Shown in pieces: positions 47,201 through 58,062 of a DNA stretch of 64,000 bases; within the stretch, counting starts at the first letter, position 1; each line of letters begins with the position of its first letter. Location of the stretch: contig NC_059568.1 of NCBI RefSeq assembly GCF_905220415.1, forward strand, positions 3,906,001 to 3,970,000, in the 5' to 3' direction. The translations under genes and the position numbers were made by a program. The notes beneath the pieces were generated by a model, which worked only from the letters and a program-made list of their open reading frames with translations, was not told the origin of the DNA and ran no database searches. This DNA is from Colias croceus (taxonomy: Eukaryota; Arthropoda; Insecta; Lepidoptera; Pieridae).

Positions 47201-49668
47201 AATTATTTAGATCCATTAACCATAAATGACTCCGAAAAGAAGCAACATGACGGTGCAGCGGTCACTACACAAGCTAACGAGTTTTACTTATAGATACGTC
47301 ATCAACTTACTCATGTTATACACGATGACCCGGCGACCCTTGCTGTCACGAACTGGGGAAACGGCTATGTACCTTAAATGGAGAAATAATTTTGTAACGT
47401 CATATTGCATTATATAACGACGCCGGGAGGTCAAGGCTCCGCGTGGGAGCTTTCGAATAACCAGTCCAATATACCTTAAAACTAAAGAATATAGATTGGG
47501 CAAGCGCCTTTCATAATACGGATGTCTGCTTTGGTAACCATGTTAGTGGGTTTAAAGAATTTTTCGCAAGATCGAGGCCAATATCGGCATTTGTAATTAG
47601 CGGGCCTATATCGCGTGTGCACTGTGCAGTGAAACTATAATAGGCTAGCCTAAGTTTCTTCTCTTAAAGGATAACACAAAAACTTTACCTACACTTAGTG
47701 TAGGTATTGTTGTAGAAACTTCAATAATCTTGTTTGTTTACTTAATGTTGTAGAGAAAATGCATTATTCGCTTCACGGAGCGAGACTCGAGACCTATTAA
47801 AGATTCAGTCACATGAAGAGCAATACGGATGATATACTAGTAAAACTAATATAAACACGGTACAGAAGTAAATATATTTTCATTTCGTTGGTATACGCAT
47901 TGCACTTAATATTTATGCAAAACATTTTCCTGGCCTATAATAATTTATATTGACTCGTTTATGCAAAGTATTGTTCTTGGCCTCAAAGAGAGGAAGTTAT
48001 CGATATTATCATAAGTTTAAACATAAAGGACAAACGGAAGTTCGTTGTGGTTGAATAAGGGGACAAACCATGCGTAGGCTATAAATAAAAAAATAAAATA
48101 AATGGTATTGGAAAACCCAAATAAGGCCTTTATATCGAGAGCCTTGAAACTGTTCCTAATAAAACAGGGTTTAGATTAACATCAAAATAATAACAAGGTT
48201 AATCAAAGACAAGTGACAGGTCTGAATGTTTATATCGGTTACCAAAAGCAATATAGGGTAACATAGAATTATTTACATTGCAAAATAAGCATGCAATATA
48301 AGCTTGCTCCGTCGAGTTTGTCCTTTAGAAAATGCGACCCATTCAATTGATTGATTGTGATCGTTTAACATCACTTACTACAATTGATTTCAAGTCATCA
48401 TACATGAACATCAAGAATGAGATAAATAACCCCGACAATTCCCAACTTGTTTGTGCCCTAATGGCTGCATCACTACATGTACTTAAATCATTGTCAAAGT
48501 CGCGTTCTTAATTACACTTTCGTGTGTATTTTGACATAAATGTTATCTCAATTATAACGATTATGCCTATACAATAATTTCGCAATGGATTACCATTTTT
48601 CAATTATTAGATTAACTTCCACTGAAATTAGTTGGCTAGCCTTTATCCGGTTATATGAACGTTACCTTAAATTGATTATGAGAAAACGGTGCAGCAAATA
48701 ATTCCATGAAAGCAGACTGTTGTAAACATTCTGCCTTCGCAGAATCATTTCTCGTTAATATTCTCTTCAGTTATACTAGGAATATTGATATGAAAACTTA
48801 AATGCGTACCCATCACTGAGAATTTCCTTGAGATTCGCTTCTTCGCAGTCCAAGTTTGTCATACAATCGCTATAAAATTTTCTTAGGTTCAGATACTTTA
48901 GCAGCGTTTGTTGAGCCATCGGTATACTGAACTTCTTGTGTCGGAGAAAACGTAGTAAGAATGTATCATCTGCAATAAAACAATCATTAGCACTTTACGA
49001 AATTAGAATGAACACTAGTACAATTTTGTAACAATGAGAAAGTTATAGAAGTGTGTTTCAGACCCTGTAAAGTGTGACATAAGCGGTGCGGTAAACAGAG
49101 CATTGTTTACGGTAGTATTTAGAATATCGTATTGAAGTTTCTTAATGTAGAGTGTCTCAATAGGACACGATCTTATACTTTAACAAATTATTTGATACCC
49201 TGAGTAACTAACGAGGATAAAATTCGTATACCAAACTAATCTACATTTTTTTCTACTTATATTTCTGTCATGTTTTCCTAAGTTACCTTTGAGATCAGTA
49301 CTTAATCTGCAATATTGTTTTCTACGCTTTCATTAGGCGGAACAACACTGACCGAACTACTTCGCGCAGCAATTGTTTTACGAGGCTGCTTGTTCAGTGC
49401 GGACCCGTGTTCCTTGATATCAACATGCAAAGGAGCCATACTTATATAAACGAACCAATAGGAACATACCTTGTCTAACGTTTTTGATGTCCGTGTTCTT
49501 CTGTATCCACTCTCTCATAATGTGCAAAGCCTGTTCCCTGGTGGCCGGTGTTTCTCGCAACTCGACGGCTGCTGTGTTCCTCACTTTACAAGATATGAGG
49601 TCATCTTTCTCGCATTCGTTAGACGCCAGTGTTGTGCCCACTGTGAGCAGCATACTTGCGGTCGTCAT
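41202..49668 (-). CDS. CRAL-TRIO (alpha-TTP/clavesin-like) lipid-binding protein, 330 aa
   Basis: Minus-strand coding exons are 49470-49668, 48810-48969, 47311-47372, 44599-44792, 42361-42477 and 41202-41462. They total 993 nt, with every junction GT-AG and every phase matched. Residues about 40-100 form the CRAL-TRIO N-terminal helical region (TREQALHIMREWIQKN, DDTFLLRFLRHKKFSIPMAQ). The lipid-binding lobe follows to about residue 275: SPVRDSKGRRVIVYNM, QVQGFVHVGDGSG, SLPMRHKELQLFNVP, and the family signature IPKEFGG (261-267). A charged tail of about 60 residues ends the protein. The length suits the insect family, whose members carry hydrophobic ligands such as retinoids, tocopherol or phosphoinositides in the cytosol. 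The ligand is not predictable here. The introns hold repeats listed separately. Confidence 0.93.
42596..42712 (+). repeat. Interspersed repeat fragment in CRAL-TRIO intron
   Basis: TATTATAAATGCAAAAACTG, TCTGTCTGTCTCTTC and CTACTGAGCCGATTTTCGTG match the 5' part of common lepidopteran non-autonomous repeats, related in style to 11563-11801. Confidence 0.55.
43081..43406 (+). repeat. 163-bp direct tandem duplication
   Basis: ATTCTGATCACAATTTATAA begins at 43081 and again at 43244. Both units end CATGTTTAAAATCCG and differ at only a few positions (for example GTTTAAATAACCAATTAAG versus GTGTAAATAACCAAATAAG). It lies in a CRAL-TRIO intron. No coding potential. Confidence 0.9.
43471..43797 (+). 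mobile_element. Non-LTR element 3' end or SINE
   Basis: It contains GTGTGGCACTCGGGGACTGC, GCCTTCAAGCCACACCTCCG and ATTCGGTCCCCGCGCTCAAG, and ends GTGAAATAAAGA followed by a long T-run. This GC-rich module recurs in lepidopteran genomes as a retrotransposon 3' region. It lies in a CRAL-TRIO intron. Confidence 0.6.
44819..44962 (-). repeat. Helitron-like repeat fragment
   Basis: The minus strand ends GGGTGAAACCGCGAGCGGAA then AGCTAGT. The preceding sequence has CTACACAACGGATTGATGTA. It lies 27 bp upstream, in transcription order, of the CRAL-TRIO exon at 44599-44792. Confidence 0.6.
44963..47310 (-). other. CRAL-TRIO intron 3, remaining sequence
   Basis: AT-rich. Apart from the candidate alternative exon at 46729-46789 nothing coding was seen. 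The other CRAL-TRIO introns (41463-42360, 47373-48809, 48970-49469) likewise show no gene. Confidence 0.45.
46729..46789 (-). other. Candidate alternative first exon of the CRAL-TRIO gene
   Basis: On the minus strand ATG at 46789 opens MLNLQREGNDFDITSESNTS plus one nucleotide and ends at TTCAG|GTAAGA. The phase fits the exon at 44599-44792, giving a product that lacks the N-terminal helical region and the first part of the lobe. No acceptor precedes it, so it could only be a first exon; TATAAAT lies upstream at about 46857-46851. It may be a chance match. Confidence 0.3.
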
Positions 49669-49674
49669 TTTGTT

Positions 49675-50564
49675 CTGCAAGAGATGATTCAGTTAGAAAT
49701 TGTGGTACAAAGAGATGAGATATAAAGGAGTTGATAGGTTGTTTCGTAGCATTTAAGGGATCGTATAGCTTTAATGCATGTAGTTGAAGAATAAAGATAG
49801 AGGATTTTTTAGATCATTAATAATTGTCTTCTTTATAAAGTCATAAATGAACTGTAAAGACATACTTTAAGCTGCTACCTTTTATCTAACTACGAGATAA
49901 AATTAATACGTATAGATAGATAAAAATGAAAGATAGGACCCTTTATAGACTGCTCGTCTGTTGTTGTCTGTTCTATTAAAATAGGAAGGTATCGAACGAC
50001 GATAGGATCTAATTAACTTTTAATTGTTTACAAGTCTCGCCTCTGTCTGCCCTCTTTGAGAAAATCTCATCTCTTTTAAATAATATATTAAATGCAATTC
50101 ATTCACATTAATTATATGCAATAGCTCACATAATAAAAATCTACATAATATACAAAACACTCATGATAAATTATTATATCTTTCTAATTTTATGTGCAGG
50201 CCACGGCCATATTATAGTTGCGGTTTCCTTTTCAAGTTTAAGCAAGAACAGGTTTATTAATCAAACACATGTTACCATTATATTGTAATGTGTGATCGAT
50301 GAATCACAATCTACTTAAAACCACATTAAAACGTTGCAATTTTGGCTGAGCTATTAGGGTTATCAAAATAGAGAAAGTGTTTCAATAATTTCTACATATT
50401 TCTATAGATCTTTATGAACAAGATTGTCATGAAGATTAACCAGATATAAACAGTAGTGAAAATTCCTACAAAACGTTCGAAATGCCTCACTAACACAAAA
50501 ATACACATCGACCACCCTCCAAAAGGTACTTCTAAGTAGATGCCTGCATGAGTCTCATACCTAC
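49675..50564 (-). other. Putative 5' UTR intron of the CRAL-TRIO gene
   Basis: AT-rich. The frame at 50392-50580 overlaps the proposed donor and is not supported. No other feature was seen. Confidence 0.4.
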
Positions 50565-50641
50565 CTGTACGAAGAAACACGCAGCGAATGAACTTGTAGA
50601 ACCACGAACGATTTTACATTAATATTGCATAGTGATATACT
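50565..50641 (-). other. Likely non-coding first exon of the CRAL-TRIO gene
   Basis: The first coding exon begins with an acceptor (CTCTTGCAG) 6 nt before its ATG, so an upstream leader exon is needed. On the minus strand an initiator TCAGT (50643-50639) is followed 77 nt later by a strong donor, CAG|GTAGGTATGA, ending the exon at 50565. No good TATA box precedes it. This is the best candidate in the region, but not the only possible one. Confidence 0.45.
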
Positions 50642-50643
50642 GA

Positions 50644-51455
50644 CAACATAATATTCGCGCGGAGTGGAATGTGCCAGTTCAGAAATTTGTTTAATAAATT
50701 AAAACTTTAATACAAACACTCACTAAAAAGTAAACGTAAAAAACTTTCATAATTATTTTGATACATTTAATTAATTAGCCCAAGGCAAATATTTTCCAAA
50801 GACACCGAAATTCATGACTTCCTTTTTCATTACAAAATATTTCAGAATAGAATTCTAGGTCAGATTTATAAAAATCTAAATAATATGTGGATTTAATAAA
50901 TATGCACAAAGTATAACTGTGAAAACATATGAAATATGTTTAAAGAAAAATCACCAATACAATATGTAATTATTCGTTTTATTCGTTATTTCAAACAAAA
51001 TGCTTAGTAAGAACCCTACTACATATTCAGGGGAGCAACAGAAAAAAATTGACAACCCTAGGTTATATCACAAAATGAAAGTCAACTGTCAAGCTATTTC
51101 AGGAACACATGCTGTTCAAGGTTTCTGTGCTGCGTAATAGGTACATGTAGAAAAAAATTACTAAATCATTTGACATTTACTAATATCAAAATTACAACAA
51201 AATTATAGCCATTTGTAAAATCTTATTTGCAATAACCAAGTTATAATATCTAGATTACTCGTTATTAACACGTCAATATAATATATTTATATCACATCAC
51301 GGCATCGTCATAACTGATATTTGCAAAGTATATTGTAACAACATAATGTTTAGAACTCTGATAGGCATAAAAAATATTAAAACAACATATTATCTTTTAA
51401 CGATTATTTAATCTAACTAATTAATAGTTAATTCATATTTTTCAATTTCGTGTAT
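50644..51455. other. Intergenic between two minus-strand genes
   Basis: AT-rich, with no gene or repeat recognised. It contains whatever promoter serves the CRAL-TRIO gene (near 50644-50700, with a GC-rich GCGCGCGGAGT-like patch at about 50656). Confidence 0.4.
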
Positions 51456-51470
51456 TTTATTCAAGCTGCT

Positions 51471-52202
51471 TTAAGTTAACGTCTTTTTCTTTACATATTT
51501 TCCGATAACATTCTTCGGTATATATTTACCAACATTTCCAACTATTTTTACAATAGTATCGTCCCAAAACTCTGCTGGTCCAAAGGCGCTTCTTTTCACT
51601 GCTAAAGTTGCAAATCCCAACATTACTTCAGAAGTACAACCTTCTAATTTACCAATGAGCGCAGAAGCTTCCTTGTAAGCCTTAGCATGAATTCTTTCTA
51701 TTTCACTTCTGTTAAAGGCACACAGTATTTGCCGAAGCGCTGCTAAATCGTAATAAGAGTAATCTTCTATATCTTTGCCAGCAAATTCAGCCCGAACACC
51801 GTCAGCAATAGCTGCAAGTTGTTCGTTATTTAACCCATAATCGAGGCCAAAGTTTTGTATAACGTCAATATTCTCAAAAGTGATATTCGCATATTCCTCG
51901 GGCTGTATCGCCGGTGTTACCCAGTGGAGTATTGTAAGAATTCGGTCTGGAATATTCGCGACACCGCCGTAGTACGTTTTTATTGATTGCCACATGTAAT
52001 CCGCTTCCGAAAATCGCAACTGTTCCTTACCAAGGTGAGCTAAACAGTTGATTATTTCTTTTGGTTGCATTAATTGCAATTCTGCTAAGGATGTGGTCTT
52101 TTTATCCGATGCAACCTCAAGAACTTCGTTGCACGTAAGACCTTCACTGTTATTTATTATAATAAGCATAATGAAAAATATATTTAAAGACGCTGCTCGC
52201 AT
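51471..52202 (-). CDS. Secreted mesothelin/stereocilin/otoancorin-like protein, 243 aa
   Basis: It is a single uninterrupted frame. The frame is open from 52385, but ATG at 52202 is preferred because it begins a signal peptide, MRAASLNIFFIMLIIINNSE, cleaved before LTCNEV. The mature part is helical with the family-like run YYDLAALRQILCAFNRSEIE, then ASALIGKLEGCTS, LATLAVKRSAFGPA-like and WDDTIVKIVGNV. It has four Cys (LTCN, NCLA, LCAF, EGCT) and two N-glycosylation sequons (NIT, NRS). Vertebrate relatives are cell-surface or matrix proteins of superhelical repeats. The role here is unknown. AATAAA on the minus strand at 51461-51456 lies 10 nt past the TAA. The upstream 61 codons could be 5' UTR or a longer N-terminus. 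The family call is by motif resemblance only. Confidence 0.7.
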   Translation of the reverse strand: MRAASLNIFFIMLIIINNSEGLTCNEVLEVASDKKTTSLAELQLMQPKEIINCLAHLGKEQLRFSEADYMWQSIKTYYGGVANIPDRILTILHWVTPAIQPEEYANITFENIDVIQNFGLDYGLNNEQLAAIADGVRAEFAGKDIEDYSYYDLAALRQILCAFNRSEIERIHAKAYKEASALIGKLEGCTSEVMLGFATLAVKRSAFGPAEFWDDTIVKIVGNVGKYIPKNVIGKYVKKKTLT

Positions 52203-52385
52203 TGTCGGCTTGAACAGTGGAGCAAGATTGAAAGGTTGTAAAGAAAATGGAATCCATTTCTTATTAACAGCTACCCATTGATCCGTACATACACAATGAT
52301 GAAAATCGCATGCATACTTAAAGGTTGCGTGACTGTACCCAAGGAGGTTCTGCATTTCGTTGTAAACAAAATTGTTAAGTATCAT

Positions 52386-55021
52386 GATCTAATAAAAATT
52401 ATAGTACTCATTCTTTCCATTTTATCTTTCAATCTCGTACCGTTATAAAAACGCAATTAACATTACAATATGCTCAAAACAATGACCATTTTCAATAGCG
52501 TTTCATAACGTATTGAGAGCAAGACCTTATGTAAGAAGGTGCGTCGGCCGCTTGTTAGAGCAAATTAGGCCCATGATAGATAACGCATCTTTTGAAGCAT
52601 TCGTTTCTGTTACTTTGTTTTGTTAAGGTCGTGTCCCATTTAACGAGTGAAATGTATACCTAGTATATACGGATTGTAGACGATGAATGAAATGGCCGAT
52701 TCATATAGCTATTGTGACTAACGACTTCACGTTAACATTTATTGCATTGAATGAGGTTAAACTTGAGCATTGACTCTTGAATGGTCTTGGTAATGATTCG
52801 TCTATTTCCAATTAAACATGGTATTTAAAGGTGTTACAATTCATTTAGTATTACAGCACGCTTAGCCGTTATTTAACAGCATGCAAATTTATATTATCTT
52901 TGGTAAATTTAAATTCTATTGTTTACAATTTATGAAGAGTAAAAAGTATACCACTTAGGTATCATATAAATTGTTACAAACTAAACGAGTTGGTGCTATT
53001 TATATTAAATAATAATTATGCAATGAGATCTAGTTAAGGATTTCATTTTTAACTGTTCTCATTTTCATAAGGCACAAATACTCTAATTCTTCCATTATGT
53101 CACAAAAAGTGTGAAGCCACATAAAATAGATGTTGAAACTATTGTTAATCAATTATCTTCGCTAATGGTTTTGGCAACACTACTTTATATTATTATAATA
53201 ATTGTTACATAATTGATTTTTATCAAAACAAGCCAAATGGCAGTAATTTACAGAAAAAATGCTACAAATTTAATCATCGTTCTGGAACTGGATATCTTTA
53301 TGTTTTTATTTGGTTCTATGTATTATATGAATTAAGACGTTTTCTACACGTGTAAAAAATACTAGACAATAGCATTGTTGTAGTATACTTTTAACCTAAT
53401 AGTATTTGCTTGTAAAACATTATTTACCGTGTATACATTATCAAGTAATATGACAATGTTTGCATACATACGCTAATAAATGAGCCGTTTACCTCCGTAT
53501 AAAAATGCAGAGAACATTGTATTTATTTAAGAAACGCACACTATTTTGATAAATGGCAATAAGGAAGCTTTAAAGGTTTGTTAGAATGAGATAAGATTAT
53601 CCTTGACTCTACTATAAGCTTATTAAATTTTTTGTATTCACAACAAAGGATCCCATTTAGAATTTGCCTTAAGATTTCGCAAGTTCCTCGAAGCCATCAA
53701 AGAATATACATTATACACGGTAGGTATATATACCTATGTGTTTGAGCCTTGTAGGAAAGTGTATTAAGAAAATAACGGACGAACGACGTCGGACTCGTCT
53801 TTCATCTTGTCATGGATGCATTAAAAGTTGAATGTATCGATGGATAGAATATCTACCCTATATAGAGGGGAGGTTTATTGCTTTTTCGAAAAAATAAAAC
53901 TGCTGTACCTATTTTGAAAATTCTTTCACCACTACGAATGTTATTCCTGAATGACAGAGGCTATGTTTTGTTTTTATCCCGTGTCAATCTGAGTGATGCT
54001 GGATGGATCAAAGCGCGAATTTTTCACAGGTTTTATTTTATTTTTGGATGTTATTTTTCTTTGTGGCACGGGTATGCCAGCGTGACGCGAAAAACAGGGT
54101 GGAAAAACAGAGTAAGTAACAAAATAGTTTTCAAATAATATGTTATGTGACCATATATTCCAGTAATCAATTTCATTACCTTATGTTTATTTCTTTATTC
54201 TTAACTAGATATTTACGAGTACATACCTATTAATTATTATCTAATGTTTTACGTCACTTGTATTTGCATGGATATTGTATATAACACTCATATTATTTAA
54301 AGTAATAAACAAATCCATTTTAAATTTGTTATTTACCTACTAAGAAAATATACTCTAAGTCTAAGTAATTACATGATATTAATTGTAAAAATGTCTCTTT
54401 GAATGATATTAATTACCACGTTTAAAGTTATAGCTTGGAAATTAATGGAAGAGGCAACATAAGTTGATATAGGATTAAATAATAACTAGTAGGTAAGTAA
54501 CTGCAAGCTTTTCACCTGCGACTTCGCACGGGTAGACAAAGGAAATTCCCAGGGGAATGATATGTCACCGCGATGAACAACAACTTTAGCCAAGCAATTC
54601 ATATCATATCATTATCAATCTTTACGACACAAAAGATGTAAAGAAACGTTGGTAAACTTTCAAAAAAAAAAAATAAAGAAATAAAAAAATGCACTTCATA
54701 TTTATAATATTACTAAAGATTTGTTAAAAGAACAAAAAATCCAATTCGATTAAATAAAGTTTGAATGGTTCGATGGGTTCGATGTTGTTTTTATCTATAA
54801 TACGCACGACTTTTTAGGATGTTATAACCGTTTCCAACGACTGCGCGACTACGACGCTTCGATCGATACGGAGAGCTATTTCATTTTTATCGAATACCTC
54901 TAATATTGTACATCCAAATAATTCAAAATCCTTTCAGAAAAGTTTTACATAGGTTCTACCGCTATATTTATACTTACATATAAATTACAAACTCAAAATT
55001 CCACTCTGTTCTTATGATCAT
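52386..55021. other. Intergenic, no gene seen
   Basis: AT-rich. About 53940-54110 (the frame at 53878-54138) and 54510-54600 (TTCACCTGCGACTTCGCACG, ATTCCCAGGGGAATGATATG) look like decayed interspersed repeats. No exon with a family signature was found. Confidence 0.45.
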
Positions 55022-55222
55022 ACTAGCTCTTCCCCGCGGTTTCACCCGCATTGCTCTGCTCCTGTTGGTCTTAGCGTGATAATATTATAGCCTATGCCTT
55101 CCTCGATAAGTGGGCTATCTAACACCGAAAGAATTTTTCAAATTGGACCAGTAGTTCCCGAGATTAGCGCGTTCAAACAAACAAACAAACATACTCTTCA
55201 GCTTTATAATAGTAGTATAGAT
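55022..55222 (-). repeat. Helitron-like repeat, copy 2
   Basis: It is a close copy of 37340-37543, same orientation, with ATAGCCTATGCCTTCCTCGA, GTTCCCGAGATTAGCGCGTT and (CAAA)n. The minus strand ends AGCTAGTA. Confidence 0.75.
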
Positions 55223-56186
55223 TACATAGAAGTTTTGTAAGTCAATCATACCTCCTTAGTATGGAGGTGCATGCATTGAATTGTTTATAGAAAAATAGCG
55301 ATAATCAAGAAAATAATCGTCCGTATAAACGCAAACCATTCATGTATCAGCGATTAATGCAATTATGTACTTATTTTCCTTGAAATGTGTCTGTTTACTA
55401 ACTATAGGTATTTCTCTAAGGGTTTTTCCATTTCAACTTGTTATTAAACAAATGAAATGTGTGAATTAATATCTTATAAGCAATTAATTATAATATTATA
55501 TTCGAGGAACTGTGGGGATCGTCGCTTGAATCTATAATTTGTCTATGACCAAATAGTGGAATTTTTATGCCTATTTCCGATGTGATTAACCTCCCAAGGA
55601 TTATAAGTAGATATTAATTTCGATAGACTTTTAAATTTTAATTAACTAATTATTAAATAGAAAATTTTACCTTCTATTTTGAACTTTTTAGTTTATAATT
55701 AACGTTTGAGGATTTAAGCTTAGGGCAATGCGTTTCTTTTCGATATTTTAAGACACGAGCAAATTGTAACTGAATAAATTTACAACCGTGTTCTTAGGTA
55801 CCATAGATACAATTGGCCACTTAATTTTGAGTTAGTTACATAACTTATTCATTTTCGTTCACCAAAACACTATAGAATTACATCAAACTATTGTAGCGCA
55901 TATAATTCGTGGACAATGTTGCAGTCATTATACGTCTATTGCGTTACGTATTCACTAAATTGAGTAGCGATCTCACCAAATTACGACCTGTTGGTAAAAG
56001 TAGGACATGGGTATTTCTATCGTTTCGTGCAGATTGACATTATTTGCGAGAAAAAAATAGAATTTGTTTTTGTTAGTATCATTGGATAGATACATGAAAA
56101 ACAAACTAGGTATGTGAATATCAATTAATTATACATCAATTTGACAATGATATGGGCTTTGAAAGATTATTAATAAGTATGGTAAT
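55223..56186. other. Intergenic, no gene seen
   Basis: AT-rich with no recognised element. Confidence 0.4.
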
Positions 56187-58062
56187 GAGTAAACAAATTT
56201 GGTAATGATATAAAGGACAATGGTAATGAATAAATTTAATTGGTAATGACAATGTGAATAAAACGAACCTTTGTAATTTATCTATTTTATAAAAAATAAA
56301 CACTTATTTAAATACGAAAGAACTAACATCAACATATTACGTTTAACTAAAAAAATATAGCACCACTTTATCAATTAATCAGTCTTAAAAGTTACAATCA
56401 CAAAATTATCTAACTACATAACTTCTATCTTAGAGAACTTAAATCTATTAGGAATTTTAAATACAGTCTTAAATTACTACCATGAAAGCAGCCCAAAGTG
56501 CTTGAAAATTTGAGTAATTATCTATTATTAGAATAATCAAAAACATACAATTATTAACAATCATATTAAGTCATCTTTATATTATTATGATATGCTCTCT
56601 TCTTCATCTGAAGATTCATCGAAAAAGTTTCTCACAAATGTTTGCTTTAGTGGTTTTTTTTTTTCTCTTTTATCTTTCGAATAATTACAGTAGATGCTTC
56701 ACCAAAATAGTAATTGGAATTCTTCTTCGATTCTTTAATGCTAAATAACTCTTCTTCTGAATCCTCTTCAAAAATTTTATCTGACACCTGTATAGTTACA
56801 ATCTCTACCTTTCACCTGACACCTTTTAATGAGGATCGGCTCTGTAAAGTTCATAAATCCGAGATGGTATCCATGTGAGCATATTTCTCCATTTTCACAG
56901 AAACAGCAGCTAAGAGCTCTTAATGTCATTAGATAGTTATTGGACTACAAGACTTGATGTACTGACATCTTTCCATGAAATGGCTGAACCACGGATGGAA
57001 TTTGTTTTTCAGCTAGGTCACGCTCTGATACATATATAAATTTTACATTTTTTACTTTGCTCTCTACACTTGTCCAAAATTATTCTAGGCTATCTACATC
57101 TACCCAGCCGCACAATTTGATCTGCAGTCCTCTTTAAAACGGCTCCAGCACCATCCGGTGCCCCCTTACCGCGTCCTGCTTCTAAATAATTCCAAGTAAT
57201 AGATTTGAGTTCCGGAAAATCCTTCAACTAACTTTTCTTCTCGTGTTTTTTTCGACTTAGTCCTAGCCATCGTCTTATCTGTAAATAAGACTAAAAATAA
57301 AGCATTATCCATTAAAAAAGGATGTTTTTAATGGTTCCATATTAATTTTGTAATATAACGATCATTGGGACAAAAAATACCTACATCTAACTACTATGTT
57401 CATTTAAAATTTGACATTGTAAACTTATCGTCATTACCTTGTCATTACCATTATTTTATGATCATTACCATTTTCTGAATAGGAGATGGTAAATTATGGT
57501 AATGAAAGGAATGGTAATGATATCCTACCACATTTTTTTGATTTGCTCGTTTAATAAAAGTAAAATGATTGGAATTAATATTCAAAAGATGTTAAGACCT
57601 AAATATTATCATATAATCATCCACAATACAAACAAAATAATTACTCTTTATCAAAAAATATCTCTAATGGTAATGAAAAAAAAACTTACCACGACCAAAA
57701 ATCTCGTATATTTTGTTGATTTATCTATGAACTGCAAGCGTCCACTCTGTTTCGTGTTTACTGATCGACGAAGTAAGGATCGCAAAAAGGGGAGTGAGGC
57801 AGGGAATATCGTTAGTGCGTTCGTACAGGTTGATTCTTTTTAATTTTTATTCAATTGATGGTAATGAGTAATTTTTTTGGTTAAACGTAATTTATCACAG
57901 CAAATGTAAATAGCAACCGTTAGCGGATTTTTATTCACATATTTTTATGGCTGGATTATTACTTTATACAAACAAATTTATAATAACACAGAAATGTACA
58001 TAATATTTATTTTATTTGCTTACAACTACCAAAAATCGCTTTCTGACAAGAGAAGGTAATGA
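56187..58062. mobile_element. Decayed DNA transposon with dispersed GGTAATGA motifs
   Basis: GGTAATGA or its complement TCATTACC occurs about 12 times in two clusters. The left cluster (56190-56250) has four direct copies. The right cluster (57430-58062) has three inverted copies, then five direct ones. Between them lies a broken reading frame (57270-56790). Clustered short motifs at both ends of a dead frame suggest subterminal transposase-binding repeats. Exact ends and superfamily were not found. Confidence 0.5.
56790..57270 (-). pseudogene. Broken frame of a repetitive 'GKGAPDG' protein
   Basis: From ATG 57270 (MARTKSKKTREEKLV) the minus strand reads, with frameshifts and stops, SITWNYLEAGRGKGAPDGAG, VLKRTADQIVRLG, FIYVSERDLAEKQIP, HGKMSVHQVL (then TAG) and LRALSCCFCENGEICSHGYH. 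Proteins with a GHGKGxPDGxG...KRTAD segment and a later Cys cluster are widespread, repetitive and uncharacterised in animal genomes, as I recall them. It is probably cargo of the surrounding transposon. Confidence 0.55.

Noticed and set aside
53878..54138. 86-codon plus-strand frame
   Set aside because: No ATG-supported start context, no family motif, and it resembles decayed interspersed repeat sequence.
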